Assembly: GCA_040386975.1 (NCBI GenBank)
Contig: JAZKEO010000001.1
Location: forward strand, 1 to 64,000
Direction of reading: 5' to 3'
DNA from: M2408 sp040386975
GTDB taxonomy: Bacteria > Bacteroidota > Bacteroidia > Flavobacteriales_D > Crocinitomicaceae
Length of the DNA: 64,000 nt
Position 1 is the first letter of the stretch. Every line of letters starts with the position of its first letter. Below are positions 22,945 through 30,652 of the stretch, one piece after another. The notes below the pieces were generated by a model. The model searched no databases. It was not told the origin of the DNA and saw only the letters and a list, made by a program, of their open reading frames with translations. The translations under genes and the position numbers were made by a program.

Positions 22945-24207
22945 ATGGAAAAAAATAATAGAAGAGTAGAGCTTTATAAGTTGATTTTATCAAGTTTGTG
23001 TATTTCAACTTTAAGTGCTTTTATGGTTTATGCCTTAGTTCTTTTTACAGAAAACTTTGAACATATTTTATTTCATTTAGCTAAAAAAATAAATTTCTTA
23101 TTTTTCATCTTTCCTTTTGTTGGTTTAAGTTTGATTTTTTTCTTGAGGATTTATCTATTCAAAAAAAGAGAAAATAAAGGTATTAAAGAAATTTACGACA
23201 GTTTAAGAACAAGACACAATGAGTTGAAATTTTATAAAATCCCATCTCACTTTTTGAATGGTTTTTTGACAGTTATTTTTGGTGGTTCAACTGGGATTGA
23301 AGTTTCAACAGTTGTTGCTTCAGCGAGTGTTGGTTCCGTTTTACATGAAAATCAAAAGATTCACGAACGTTTCAGAAAAGAATTAATTTGCGTTGGCGTT
23401 GCAGCTGGAGTTACAGCACTTTTTGGAAGTCCGATTGCGGGTTTACTTTTCGCTTTTGAAGTTATTTTAAAACGAATTTCAAAAGTCGCTTTCGGGTTGA
23501 TTTTGTTATCGGTTTCCTTTGTTTGGATCTTAAATCAAGTTTTAAACATCAAACCAATATTTCACTTAGATGTCAGTCATTGGAACCACAACGTTTTTCC
23601 TTATTTCATTTTACTTGGAGTTTTGGCGGGTTTAAACTCAGTATATTTAACGAAATGTGTTTTGTTTTTCAAAGCACAATTCGCGCGATTAAACAGTCAT
23701 TTTATAAGAGTTTTTCTAGCCACATTGATTATAGGTTTTGGGATTTTATTTTTTCCAGCTTTGTACGGTGATGGTTATCATGCAATAAAAGAAGTTTTGA
23801 AAAATTTAAATACACTTAACTTTTCTTACTCATTGATTTTAGGTTTTTTGGGACTTTTATTAATCAAACCAATTTTAAGCGCTATAACACTCTCTGCTGG
23901 AGGAGATGGGGGAGTTTTTGCTCCAAGTTTATTCATTGGTGCGTTTTTAGGACTTTTTCTAGCATTCATTTTAAATCATTATTTTGATGCACATGTGATT
24001 CCAGTAAATTTCATGCTGATTGGCATGGCAGCGGTTTTAAGTGCAAGTCTTCACGCGCCCTTTACTTCCGTTTTTTTAGTGTGCGGAATTGTTGGAAATT
24101 TCACTTTAATTATTCCAATTTTAGTTGCTTGTTTAGTTTCAAAACTGACCGCAAAAATGCTTTTTCCATATACGGTTTATACGTTTCACACTAAACTTCA
24201 AAAATGA
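22945..24207 (+). CDS. ClC family chloride channel/transporter
   Basis: A 420-residue membrane protein with the ClC landmarks in order: GGSTGIEVSTVV (the selectivity/gating loop, with the external gating Glu retained in GIE), FGSPIAGLLFAFEV, and AGGDGGVFAPSLFIGAFLG (the anion-binding GxFxP loop), then ASLHAPFTSVFLV. No CBS domains. The position of the internal proton-pathway Glu (EE in the E. coli exchanger) is EV, which occurs in channels and in some bacterial members. It overlaps the HPP gene by 4 nt (ATGA), indicating coupled translation. Confidence 0.9.
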   Translation: MEKNNRRVELYKLILSSLCISTLSAFMVYALVLFTENFEHILFHLAKKINFLFFIFPFVGLSLIFFLRIYLFKKRENKGIKEIYDSLRTRHNELKFYKIPSHFLNGFLTVIFGGSTGIEVSTVVASASVGSVLHENQKIHERFRKELICVGVAAGVTALFGSPIAGLLFAFEVILKRISKVAFGLILLSVSFVWILNQVLNIKPIFHLDVSHWNHNVFPYFILLGVLAGLNSVYLTKCVLFFKAQFARLNSHFIRVFLATLIIGFGILFFPALYGDGYHAIKEVLKNLNTLNFSYSLILGFLGLLLIKPILSAITLSAGGDGGVFAPSLFIGAFLGLFLAFILNHYFDAHVIPVNFMLIGMAAVLSASLHAPFTSVFLVCGIVGNFTLIIPILVACLVSKLTAKMLFPYTVYTFHTKLQK

Positions 24208-24776
24208 AAAAGAGGATAAATAGAACGTATCGAAAAGCGAAATACATTCTTTACAAGGAAACGCTGATTGATAAAAAAGAACATGTATTTACTTTTTTAG
24301 GAGCCTTTTTTGGTATTGGAATCATTGGATTTTTGAATAGTAAGTATTTGGTTGCAAACGACAATTTGTTTTTAATTGGTTCCTTTGGAGCATCATCCGT
24401 GTTGATTTATGGAGCAATCAATAGTCCATTGGCTCAACCGAGAAATTTAATTGGTGGACATTTAATTTGTGCTTTGGTTGGTGTTACGATTCACAAACTC
24501 ATTCCAAACGAAATTTGGCTAAGTTCCGCTTTATCTGTTTCTATTTCGATAGTTTTGATGCAAATTACAAAAACACTTCATCCTCCAGGTGGAGCAACTG
24601 CTTTGATAGCAAATATTGGAAGTACGAAAATTACTTCTATGGGATATCTTTACGTTCTTTCTCCTGTTTTGTCTGGGGTTTTAATCTTATTTGTGATCGC
24701 TTTGATTTTTAATAACTTGACTACACAGAGATCTTATCCGAGCGATGAAAAATTTAAAAAGTGGTTTGGGAAATAA
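24204..24776 (+). CDS. HPP family membrane protein
   Basis: A 190-residue protein with four membrane helices after a basic cytoplasmic start. The signature HPPGGATALIA follows FGASSVLIYGAINSPLAQPRN, which together define the HPP family. Members have been linked to nitrite transport in cyanobacteria and chloroplasts; the substrate here is unknown. Translational coupling with the ClC anion transporter suggests a joint role in anion handling. It ends 4 nt before the convergent lipoprotein gene, without an obvious terminator. Confidence 0.88.
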   Translation: MKKRINRTYRKAKYILYKETLIDKKEHVFTFLGAFFGIGIIGFLNSKYLVANDNLFLIGSFGASSVLIYGAINSPLAQPRNLIGGHLICALVGVTIHKLIPNEIWLSSALSVSISIVLMQITKTLHPPGGATALIANIGSTKITSMGYLYVLSPVLSGVLILFVIALIFNNLTTQRSYPSDEKFKKWFGK

Positions 24777-24780
24777 TTTC

Positions 24781-25362
24781 TTATTCAGGATAAAGTTCTA
24801 AAATTACTTTACAAAGACCTAAAATCAAGCCTAAAAATATTCCTAATGCTCTGGAAGCTGGATTATTTAATTTTTCATCATTTTTGCGGTTTAAAGTCAA
24901 GAAATTGGTATCAATTTTATCTTGATTTTTTAACATAAAACCTGAATTTCCATCTATTGCAACTGCAATTCCAGTGTATGAAATCCTGTTGTAAGTTTGT
25001 ATCTTGTTGTTTTTATCGGTGTAAATTTCACTTGTAGTATTTTTTTTAATGTTGATTACCGCATTCCCACACATTTTATAAGCTTGTTCTTTCATTAAAT
25101 CGAAAGTCATTTCCTGAGAATGAATCTGTTTGACTTCAATTAATCCTAATTTTTGGTATTCAAAATCAGTTTGCTCGCCGTCAAAAAACAAAAAGACATT
25201 CTCAGTTCTATTTTCACAGTTCGTTTGACTTAAAACTGTATAATCGACATGACTTGAGTAAGATAATGGATTACATGAACAAAAGATATAAGACAAAAAG
25301 ATAAATAAGAATAAATAACTCAGCCTTGAATAATTTTGAGTGTAGCGATTAGATTTTTCCAT
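24781..25362 (-). CDS. putative lipoprotein, unknown family
   Basis: A 193-residue protein with a basic start (MEKSNRYTQNYSR), a hydrophobic helix and a possible lipobox (IFCSC, Cys about 30). The mature part includes QKLGLIEVKQIHSQ, YKMCGNAVINIKKNTTSEIY and GIAVAID, suggestive of a small alpha/beta domain, and ends with a second hydrophobic helix (about 170-190, ALGIFLGLILGLCKVIL). I do not recognise the family. It is monocistronic and convergent with the HPP gene. Confidence 0.6.
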   Translation of the reverse strand: MEKSNRYTQNYSRLSYLFLFIFLSYIFCSCNPLSYSSHVDYTVLSQTNCENRTENVFLFFDGEQTDFEYQKLGLIEVKQIHSQEMTFDLMKEQAYKMCGNAVINIKKNTTSEIYTDKNNKIQTYNRISYTGIAVAIDGNSGFMLKNQDKIDTNFLTLNRKNDEKLNNPASRALGIFLGLILGLCKVILELYPE

Positions 25363-25401
25363 GTTTCAGTAATTTAACAAAAAATTAACAAAACTTGTGC
25401 C

Positions 25402-25438
25402 ACAAAAAAAAAAGGAAACCCATTTCTGAATTTCCTTT
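25402..25438 (-). terminator. intrinsic terminator of pdhC
   Basis: An 8-bp stem AAAGGAAA (25411-25418) with TTTCCTTT (25431-25438), loop 12 nt, followed on the minus strand by an unbroken run of T (25402-25413). It lies about 55 nt after the pdhC stop. Confidence 0.65.
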
Positions 25439-25460
25439 ATTATTTTAATGTAATTACACC

Positions 25461-25490
25461 ACTAACTCATAACTACGAACTTCTAACTAA
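25461..25490. repeat. ACTCATAACTA-type intergenic repeat
   Basis: ACTAACTCATAACTA followed by ACTTCTAACTAA, directly after the pdhC stop codon (25492-25494). It belongs to the repeat family also seen at 2557, 7406, 16480 and 31941. Confidence 0.6.
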
Positions 25491-25491
25491 A

Positions 25492-26775
25492 TCAAACAAT
25501 CATCATCACTGGATTCTCAATCAATTGTTTTAACGTTTGTAAGAAAGCGGATCCAACTGCACCATCAACAACGCGATGATCACAAGATAAACTTAATTTC
25601 AAGACATTTCCTGGAACAATTTGTCCGTTTTTAACAACTGGAGTTTCTTTGATTTGCCCAACAGATAAAATACAACCATTTGGAGGATTAATGATAGAAG
25701 TGAAATCTTCAATTCCATACATTCCTAAGTTAGAAACTGCAAAAGTTCCACCTTGCATTTCCTCTGGTTTGATTTTTTTATCTCTTGCTCTTCCAGCTAA
25801 ATCTTTAATTTCATAACCCAATTGAGCAATTCCTTTCGTGTCGGCAAAACGAACAACTGGAACAACTAAACCTTCTTCCACTGCAACAGCAACTCCAATG
25901 TGGATGTGATTGTTGTAACGAATTGATTCTCCCATCCAGTCAGCGTTAACTTTTGGATGTTTTCTTAAAGCAGCAGCAACCGCTTTGATTATCATGTCGT
26001 TGAAGGAAACTTTTACTCCTTCAACTGAATTGATTGCTTTTCGAGCGGCAATAGCATTATCCATATCCACTTCCATTTTTAAATAGAAATGTGGAGCAGA
26101 GAATTTCGATGCAGATAAGGTTTTCGCAATCGCTTTACGCATTTGTGAATTTGGAACTTCCGTAAAAGATTCCACACCTGCAGGAGCTGATTGGAAAGTT
26201 TGTGTTGCAGGAACGTAAGGAGTATAGTGATCTACATCTCTTTTTACAACACGACCACCATCACCAGTACCAGCAACAGCATGTAAATCAATTCCTTTTT
26301 CTTCAGCTAATTTTTTCGCTAAAGGAGAAGCAACCAATCTTCCGTTTGTATTTGCACTTGGAACACTAACAGGAGCTGGAGCTTTTACTTCAGCAGCAAC
26401 TTTTGGTGTTCCTGCCTGTCCGGTAGGCAGGTCAGCAACTGGAGTTGGAGTAGGGGCAGAAGCAGTTTTTTCTTCAACAACTGGGCTTGCAACTGCTGGA
26501 CTTCCCGCAGAAGCTAAAATTGCAGAAATATCTTCTCCTTTTTCACCAATAATTGCTAAAAGTGTGTTCACTGGAACAGCTTTACCTTTTTCAACACCAA
26601 TGTGCAACAAAACACCATCGTAAAATGATTCAAATTCCATCGTCGCTTTATCTGTTTCAATTTCAGCTAAAACTTCTCCCGATGAAACTTTATCACCAAC
26701 TTTTTTAGACCATTCTGCAACGACACCGTCAGTCATCGTATCACTTAGTTTCGGCATGTAAACTATTTCCGCCAT
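25492..26775 (-). CDS. pdhC: pyruvate dehydrogenase E2, dihydrolipoamide acetyltransferase
   Basis: A 427-residue E2 chain: one lipoyl domain (1-82, lipoylated Lys43 in IETDKATME), an Ala/Pro-rich linker, an E1/E3-binding domain (about 145-181, VASPLAKKLAEEKGIDL) and the acetyltransferase core (about 205-427) with catalytic His400 and Asp404 in DHRVVDGA. It transfers acetyl groups to CoA. Residues 115-122 (DLPTGQAG) are encoded by a palindromic repeat (26411-26431), apparently inserted in the flexible linker without damage. It lies 190 nt after pdhA; the E1-beta gene is not in the window, so it must be elsewhere, as in many Bacteroidota. Confidence 0.95.
   Translation of the reverse strand: MAEIVYMPKLSDTMTDGVVAEWSKKVGDKVSSGEVLAEIETDKATMEFESFYDGVLLHIGVEKGKAVPVNTLLAIIGEKGEDISAILASAGSPAVASPVVEEKTASAPTPTPVADLPTGQAGTPKVAAEVKAPAPVSVPSANTNGRLVASPLAKKLAEEKGIDLHAVAGTGDGGRVVKRDVDHYTPYVPATQTFQSAPAGVESFTEVPNSQMRKAIAKTLSASKFSAPHFYLKMEVDMDNAIAARKAINSVEGVKVSFNDMIIKAVAAALRKHPKVNADWMGESIRYNNHIHIGVAVAVEEGLVVPVVRFADTKGIAQLGYEIKDLAGRARDKKIKPEEMQGGTFAVSNLGMYGIEDFTSIINPPNGCILSVGQIKETPVVKNGQIVPGNVLKLSLSCDHRVVDGAVGSAFLQTLKQLIENPVMMIV
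26411..26431. repeat. GC-rich palindrome inside pdhC linker
   Basis: CCTGCCT and AGGCAGG arms (7 bp) around GTCCGGT. It is related in form to CCTGTCTG-TCGG-CAGACAGG at 34329-34348. It is in frame and encodes LPTGQAG. The GC content contrasts sharply with its surroundings, indicating insertion of a dispersed element. Confidence 0.75.
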
Positions 26776-26965
26776 AGATTTTTTGTTTAAAGTTTTATAA
26801 AATTCTCCAAATCTTATCGTTATTCAAAAATTATTATGCTTCATTTACTTAATGTAAACTCATTATAATAATTTTTTCAACCTCAATCTTTGAATTTTTT
26901 ATAAAACAAATTATATTATTTATAGAGTTAATTGAAACTTTTCATTCTTAACTCTTCACTTTTAA

Positions 26966-28024
26966 CTAATTCTTGTACTCAACTATAAAAGGATAATCCG
27001 TTTGCGTATAAACATCCTCGTATAATTCGTGAGCTTCTGGATATGGAGAGTTTTCAGCGAAAGTAACAGATTCTTCCACTTCTTTTTTAACCCAGTCTTG
27101 AATTTCAGTAATTTCTTTTTCAGTCAACCATTTGTTTTTCTGAATCATTCTCAAGCAATGCTCGATTGGATCTTGTTCCATCCATTCGTTAACTTCATCT
27201 TTTGAACGGTATTTTTGTGGGTCAGACATCGAATGTCCTTTGTATCTGTAAGTCCTGATATCCAATAAGGTTGGACCGTCACCTCTTCTTGCTCTATCAC
27301 ACGCTTCATCAATTGCTTCATGCACAGCTTCTGGAGACATCCCGTTAACTGATTTTGAAGGCATTTCGTAAGACAAACCTATTTTTGACAAATCCAATAC
27401 ATTTGTTGTTCTTTCAACAGATGTTCCCATGGCATAATTGTTATTCTCAATAATAAAAATAACTGGTAATTTCCACAACATTGCCATGTTGAATGTTTCG
27501 TGTAAAGCACCTTGACGTACAGCGCCATCTCCCATTGAAACAAAAGCTACATTGTCAGTTCCGTTATATTGTTCAGCAAAAGCCACACCAGCACCCATTG
27601 CAATTTGAGCACCAACAATTCCGTGACCTCCCATGAAGTTTTTTTCTTTGTCAAAAAAGTGCATTGAACCACCTTTTCCTTTCGAACAACCAGTTGAACG
27701 ACCATATAATTCGGCCATCAAAACACGTGGATCTGAACCCAAACCTAAAGCGTGAGCGTGATCACGGTAAGCTGTCATGTGTTTGTCTGTTGGACGTGAA
27801 GCACTTACTGTACCAGCAACGATAGCTTCTTGACCAATGTACAAATGACAAAATCCTCCAAATTTTTGTTGAATGTAAAGCATTCCTGTTTTATCCTCAA
27901 ATTTACGCATCAAAAGCATGTCCTTATACCATTTGATATAGGTTTCCTTTGAAAATTTTGAAGTAGAAGCTGAATCGCTTTTTTTAGTAGTTTTGCTTGG
28001 TTTCAATACTGCTTTTGTTGCCAT
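26966..28024 (-). CDS. pdhA: pyruvate dehydrogenase E1 component, alpha subunit
   Basis: A 352-residue protein with a Lys/Ser/Thr-rich N-terminal extension (1-25) and the E1-alpha fold: FCHLYIGQEA, AYRDHAHALG, GKGGSMHFF, the thiamine diphosphate motif from GDG (165-167) to NN (194-195), and the phosphorylation-loop-like segment YRYKGHSMSDP. With the beta subunit it decarboxylates pyruvate and acetylates lipoyl-E2. It is downstream of the cytidine deaminase and DUF3298 genes and upstream of pdhC. A TATATTTG -7 box 21 nt upstream of its ATG suggests its own promoter. Confidence 0.95.
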   Translation of the reverse strand: MATKAVLKPSKTTKKSDSASTSKFSKETYIKWYKDMLLMRKFEDKTGMLYIQQKFGGFCHLYIGQEAIVAGTVSASRPTDKHMTAYRDHAHALGLGSDPRVLMAELYGRSTGCSKGKGGSMHFFDKEKNFMGGHGIVGAQIAMGAGVAFAEQYNGTDNVAFVSMGDGAVRQGALHETFNMAMLWKLPVIFIIENNNYAMGTSVERTTNVLDLSKIGLSYEMPSKSVNGMSPEAVHEAIDEACDRARRGDGPTLLDIRTYRYKGHSMSDPQKYRSKDEVNEWMEQDPIEHCLRMIQKNKWLTEKEITEIQDWVKKEVEESVTFAENSPYPEAHELYEDVYTQTDYPFIVEYKN

Positions 28025-28044
28025 ATTTTTTTACTATAAGTGAG

Positions 28045-28052
28045 CAAATATA
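28045..28052 (-). promoter_or_regulatory. -7 box of pdhA
   Basis: TATATTTG on the minus strand, 20 nt upstream of the pdhA ATG (28022-28024), matching TAnnTTTG. Confidence 0.6.
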
Positions 28053-28096
28053 AGAATGTTGTAATAAAAATCAATGCTTTTTTATCAATTTATTTT

Positions 28097-28915
28097 TTAA
28101 TTTTTAGATAAATCGATTTTTAGCAAGTGTTTGATTTTGTTTAATGGAATACTAAATTCGGATTGCCCCATGGAGTAAGGAGCAATTTCATATGAATTAA
28201 AGAAAAAACTGATTGAATCTCCCATGAAATAAAAATTATCGTTGCAATAAAATTTATTCTCTGGAAACCAGAATCCTAAATCTTCTAAATTTTCTTCTTC
28301 CTTTATTTCTAGTGCTTTCCTGAATTCTTTTTCAGACAGTTTTGTAAATTCTTCAATATTAGTTACAAAATCAGCTAAACTTAGGCTTTTACCTGTCGTT
28401 TTATCGATATGCACATATTCTTGGTAGCCATTTCCATGAGCTCCACCTGTGTAAGTGTAAATCGAATTTGAAAGTGTTACGAATAGCTTATGTTCGTCTA
28501 AAATTTGACAATTAGCATCATAATCCCACAAGGTGCTGTATTCAGAATTTTCGTAATCTTGTTTTCCTTGAGCGTAAAATGAATCCAAACAAGCAACGAA
28601 AAATTGATTTGAGATTTCAAAATTCTTTTTTTCTGTATCCTCAAAATTACTACTCAAAAATATAAAGTGTGCGATATTTTGGTTTACTGAATCTTTCCAA
28701 ATAGAATCTGTTTTAAGGTAATATTGGTAATGTAAACTGAAATTTGAAGTGTCCAATGAGTTTTGTGAAATCATGATTCTAGAAATAGTAGAATCTTGAA
28801 TTTGTTTGACAAAAACTTGTTTTTCGATTGGAACATCAATAGTTTTTTTAATTCCTACAAAGCAAGAATTTAGAAGGAAAAGTCCAGAAATTAATATGAA
28901 TAGTTTATTTTTCAT
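28097..28915 (-). CDS. DUF3298 (RsiV-like) domain lipoprotein
   Basis: A 272-residue protein with a lipoprotein signal (LLNSC, Cys about 18). The C-terminal half contains YTGGAHGNGYQEYVHIDKTTGKSLSLADFV, the hallmark of DUF3298, a domain also found in the extracytoplasmic part of the anti-sigma factor RsiV. There is no membrane-spanning anti-sigma part here. Its ATG overlaps the cytidine deaminase stop by 4 nt (ATGA), so the two are translationally coupled. Its periplasmic or surface role is unknown. Confidence 0.8.
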   Translation of the reverse strand: MKNKLFILISGLFLLNSCFVGIKKTIDVPIEKQVFVKQIQDSTISRIMISQNSLDTSNFSLHYQYYLKTDSIWKDSVNQNIAHFIFLSSNFEDTEKKNFEISNQFFVACLDSFYAQGKQDYENSEYSTLWDYDANCQILDEHKLFVTLSNSIYTYTGGAHGNGYQEYVHIDKTTGKSLSLADFVTNIEEFTKLSEKEFRKALEIKEEENLEDLGFWFPENKFYCNDNFYFMGDSISFFFNSYEIAPYSMGQSEFSIPLNKIKHLLKIDLSKN

Positions 28916-29385
28916 TCCATTCCAAAAGGGAAAATTAATAAATCACTTATCTTCTCAAAGATAAATGTTTTTCCTGACTGTGAAACCAAAGTGATTTTAA
29001 TTGCTTTTTCTTGTCTCATTTGAGATTCTGCAATCACTTGTCGGCATGAACCGCAAGGAGAAAGACAATCGTCAGGCTGGATTAAATCTCCTTTGGCAAC
29101 AATCGTAATCGATTTAATCGTTTCATTAGGATGATTTGCACCTGCAAAAAATAAAGCAACCCTTTCAGCACATAATCCCGATGGATAAGCAATGTTTTCT
29201 TGGTTATTTCCAGAAATTAGTTCTCCATTTTCCAATTCTACAACTGCTCCAACATGAAATTTTGAGTATGGAGCATAAGCGTTTTCACAAATTTTATATG
29301 CTTGTTTTATTAAATCTTGTTGGTGCGAATCTAATTCATTGTAATGATTTAGTTCTGTATAGTTTATCGTTATTGACTTATTCAT
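28912..29385 (-). CDS. cdd: cytidine deaminase
   Basis: A 157-residue protein of the tetrameric cytidine deaminase family. Zinc ligands and catalytic Glu are visible: Cys72-Ala-Glu74 in GLCAERVALFF and Cys111/Cys114 in PCGSCRQ; the substrate-binding YAPYSKFHVGA lies at 37-47. It deaminates (deoxy)cytidine to (deoxy)uridine in pyrimidine salvage. It is the first gene of a short operon with the DUF3298 lipoprotein and possibly pdhA. A TATCTTTG box lies 22 nt before the ATG. Confidence 0.93.
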   Translation of the reverse strand: MNKSITINYTELNHYNELDSHQQDLIKQAYKICENAYAPYSKFHVGAVVELENGELISGNNQENIAYPSGLCAERVALFFAGANHPNETIKSITIVAKGDLIQPDDCLSPCGSCRQVIAESQMRQEKAIKITLVSQSGKTFIFEKISDLLIFPFGME

Positions 29386-29406
29386 ATTCTAAAAAAAATT
29401 GGGGGA

Positions 29407-29414
29407 CAAAGATA
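29407..29414 (-). promoter_or_regulatory. -7 box of cdd
   Basis: CAAAGATA (TATCTTTG on the minus strand), 21 nt upstream of the cdd ATG; a perfect TAnnTTTG match. It is divergent from the box at 29456-29463. Confidence 0.65.
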
Positions 29415-29455
29415 GTATAAAATTAGAATAATTGAATTAAAAAGAAATTTAGTTT

Positions 29456-29463
29456 TATATTTG
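29456..29463 (+). promoter_or_regulatory. -7 box of UGA-interrupted lipoprotein gene
   Basis: TATATTTG, 22 nt upstream of the ATG at 29486, matching TAnnTTTG. Confidence 0.55.
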
Positions 29464-29485
29464 GACTTCAACTTATCATTCTTAA

Positions 29486-30007
29486 ATGAAAAATAAATCA
29501 ATCGTTTTTAATGTAATCATTTTGGTTTTATTGTTTCAGTTTATCTTTTCATGTAATTTGAAAGAAAAAATGCTTCTTGAAAAAAACGAGACGGAAAATG
29601 ATTGGAGGATTTTGAAATTAAACTTAAATAATGAAAAGCTTTGGGTTATTTTAGAAGAAGATTCAATTTTTTACAGTCAAATATTCAGAGATGACACAAG
29701 TTATTTTAAGGAAAACGATAGGTTTCGCGTAGTAGTAAAAAAATCAGTTATAGATTCTCTAACAAAGGAAAATGTTTTTAGAATTTCAAAGGAATGAATA
29801 AAAAAACCAAATACAGGTCTTTTTCAAGCAACATGTTATGCTGGAGATTATTTAAATATTGAATTAACTGATAGAGTTACTTCAATTTCTTGTTCTTATA
29901 GTTCTACTGATATTGAAGAAATTTTAAAAAAAGATAAAAATTTAAATTCACTTTTTAAATATACTTTTGATGTTGCTAGAAAAGGAAAATTAGTTAAATC
30001 AAAATGA
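29486..30007 (+). pseudogene. lipoprotein gene interrupted by an in-frame TGA
   Basis: The frame opens at ATG 29486 with a lipoprotein signal (FIFSC, Cys about 23) and reads 103 codons to TGA at 29795-29797. The same frame then continues open for 69 more codons (IKKPNTGLFQATCYAGDYLNIELTDRV...) to TGA 30005-30007. That second stop overlaps the next gene's ATG as ATGA, the coupling seen elsewhere in this window. This argues that the original gene was about 173 codons and that the first TGA is a nonsense mutation or sequencing error. A short functional lipoprotein is the alternative. The family is not recognised. Confidence 0.65.
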
Positions 30008-30597
30008 AAGAACTCAGTTTAATAATATTTGTTCAGTTTTTTATTGTTTCAATTTTTGGACAATCAACCTATTCTGACAGCCTTCAAAAAGAACGCGAAA
30101 GACATCAAATAGAATTTGTCAGTGAAGTATTAGATTCAACTGAAAAGGCTCATTTCAAAGGAATTTGTTATTTTGAAATTGACACAAATTTAATTGTCGA
30201 TGCAACATTCAAAAGAGAAAAAGGCAAAAAATTTCAAATGCCGATGTCAAAAGAACGAATTGTTTATTACCAAAAATACGGAACCTTGACATTTATCAAA
30301 AACGATACACTTTGCGTTTTGACTGTATATGAAAATCTAAATTTGAAAAAGAAGAAAGGTTATGAAGATTATCTATTTCTGCCTTTTAAAGATAAAACAT
30401 CAGGAACTTTGACTTACGGAGGTGGACGTTATTTAGACCTGAGAAAGTCGAAACAAAGTACTTGGAAAATTGATTTCAATTTGGCTTATCATCCTTATTG
30501 TGCTTATTCTGAAAGGTATTCTTGTCCTTTGGTTCCAAGTGAAAATAAAATTCCCGTTGAAATTAAAGCTGGTGAATGTTATCAAGGTTCTCACTAA
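30004..30597 (+). CDS. DUF1684 family secreted protein
   Basis: A 197-residue protein with a signal peptide (1-19, SIFGQ) and the DUF1684 core: LPFKDKTSGTLTYGGGRYLDLR, then IDFNLAYHPYCAYSERYSCPLVPSENKIPVEIKAGE, with the conserved Cys pair (CAYSERYSC). The family is widespread and exported; function is unknown. Its start overlaps the stop of the interrupted lipoprotein gene by 4 nt, so it was probably expressed from the same promoter. Confidence 0.9.
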   Translation: MKELSLIIFVQFFIVSIFGQSTYSDSLQKERERHQIEFVSEVLDSTEKAHFKGICYFEIDTNLIVDATFKREKGKKFQMPMSKERIVYYQKYGTLTFIKNDTLCVLTVYENLNLKKKKGYEDYLFLPFKDKTSGTLTYGGGRYLDLRKSKQSTWKIDFNLAYHPYCAYSERYSCPLVPSENKIPVEIKAGECYQGSH

Positions 30598-30652
30598 TTC
30601 CTATTGCCTAAATTACTATTTCCTAAAAAATTCTTCGTAATTTTACCGACTC

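Noticed and set aside
26776..26965. A missing pdhB (E1-beta) gene between pdhA and pdhC
   Set aside because: The 190-nt gap contains no coding frame; pdhB is often located elsewhere in Bacteroidota, so no deletion is implied.
29795..29797. Selenocysteine UGA
   Set aside because: No selenoprotein family, no redox context and no evident SECIS-like hairpin directly downstream; nonsense mutation is simpler.
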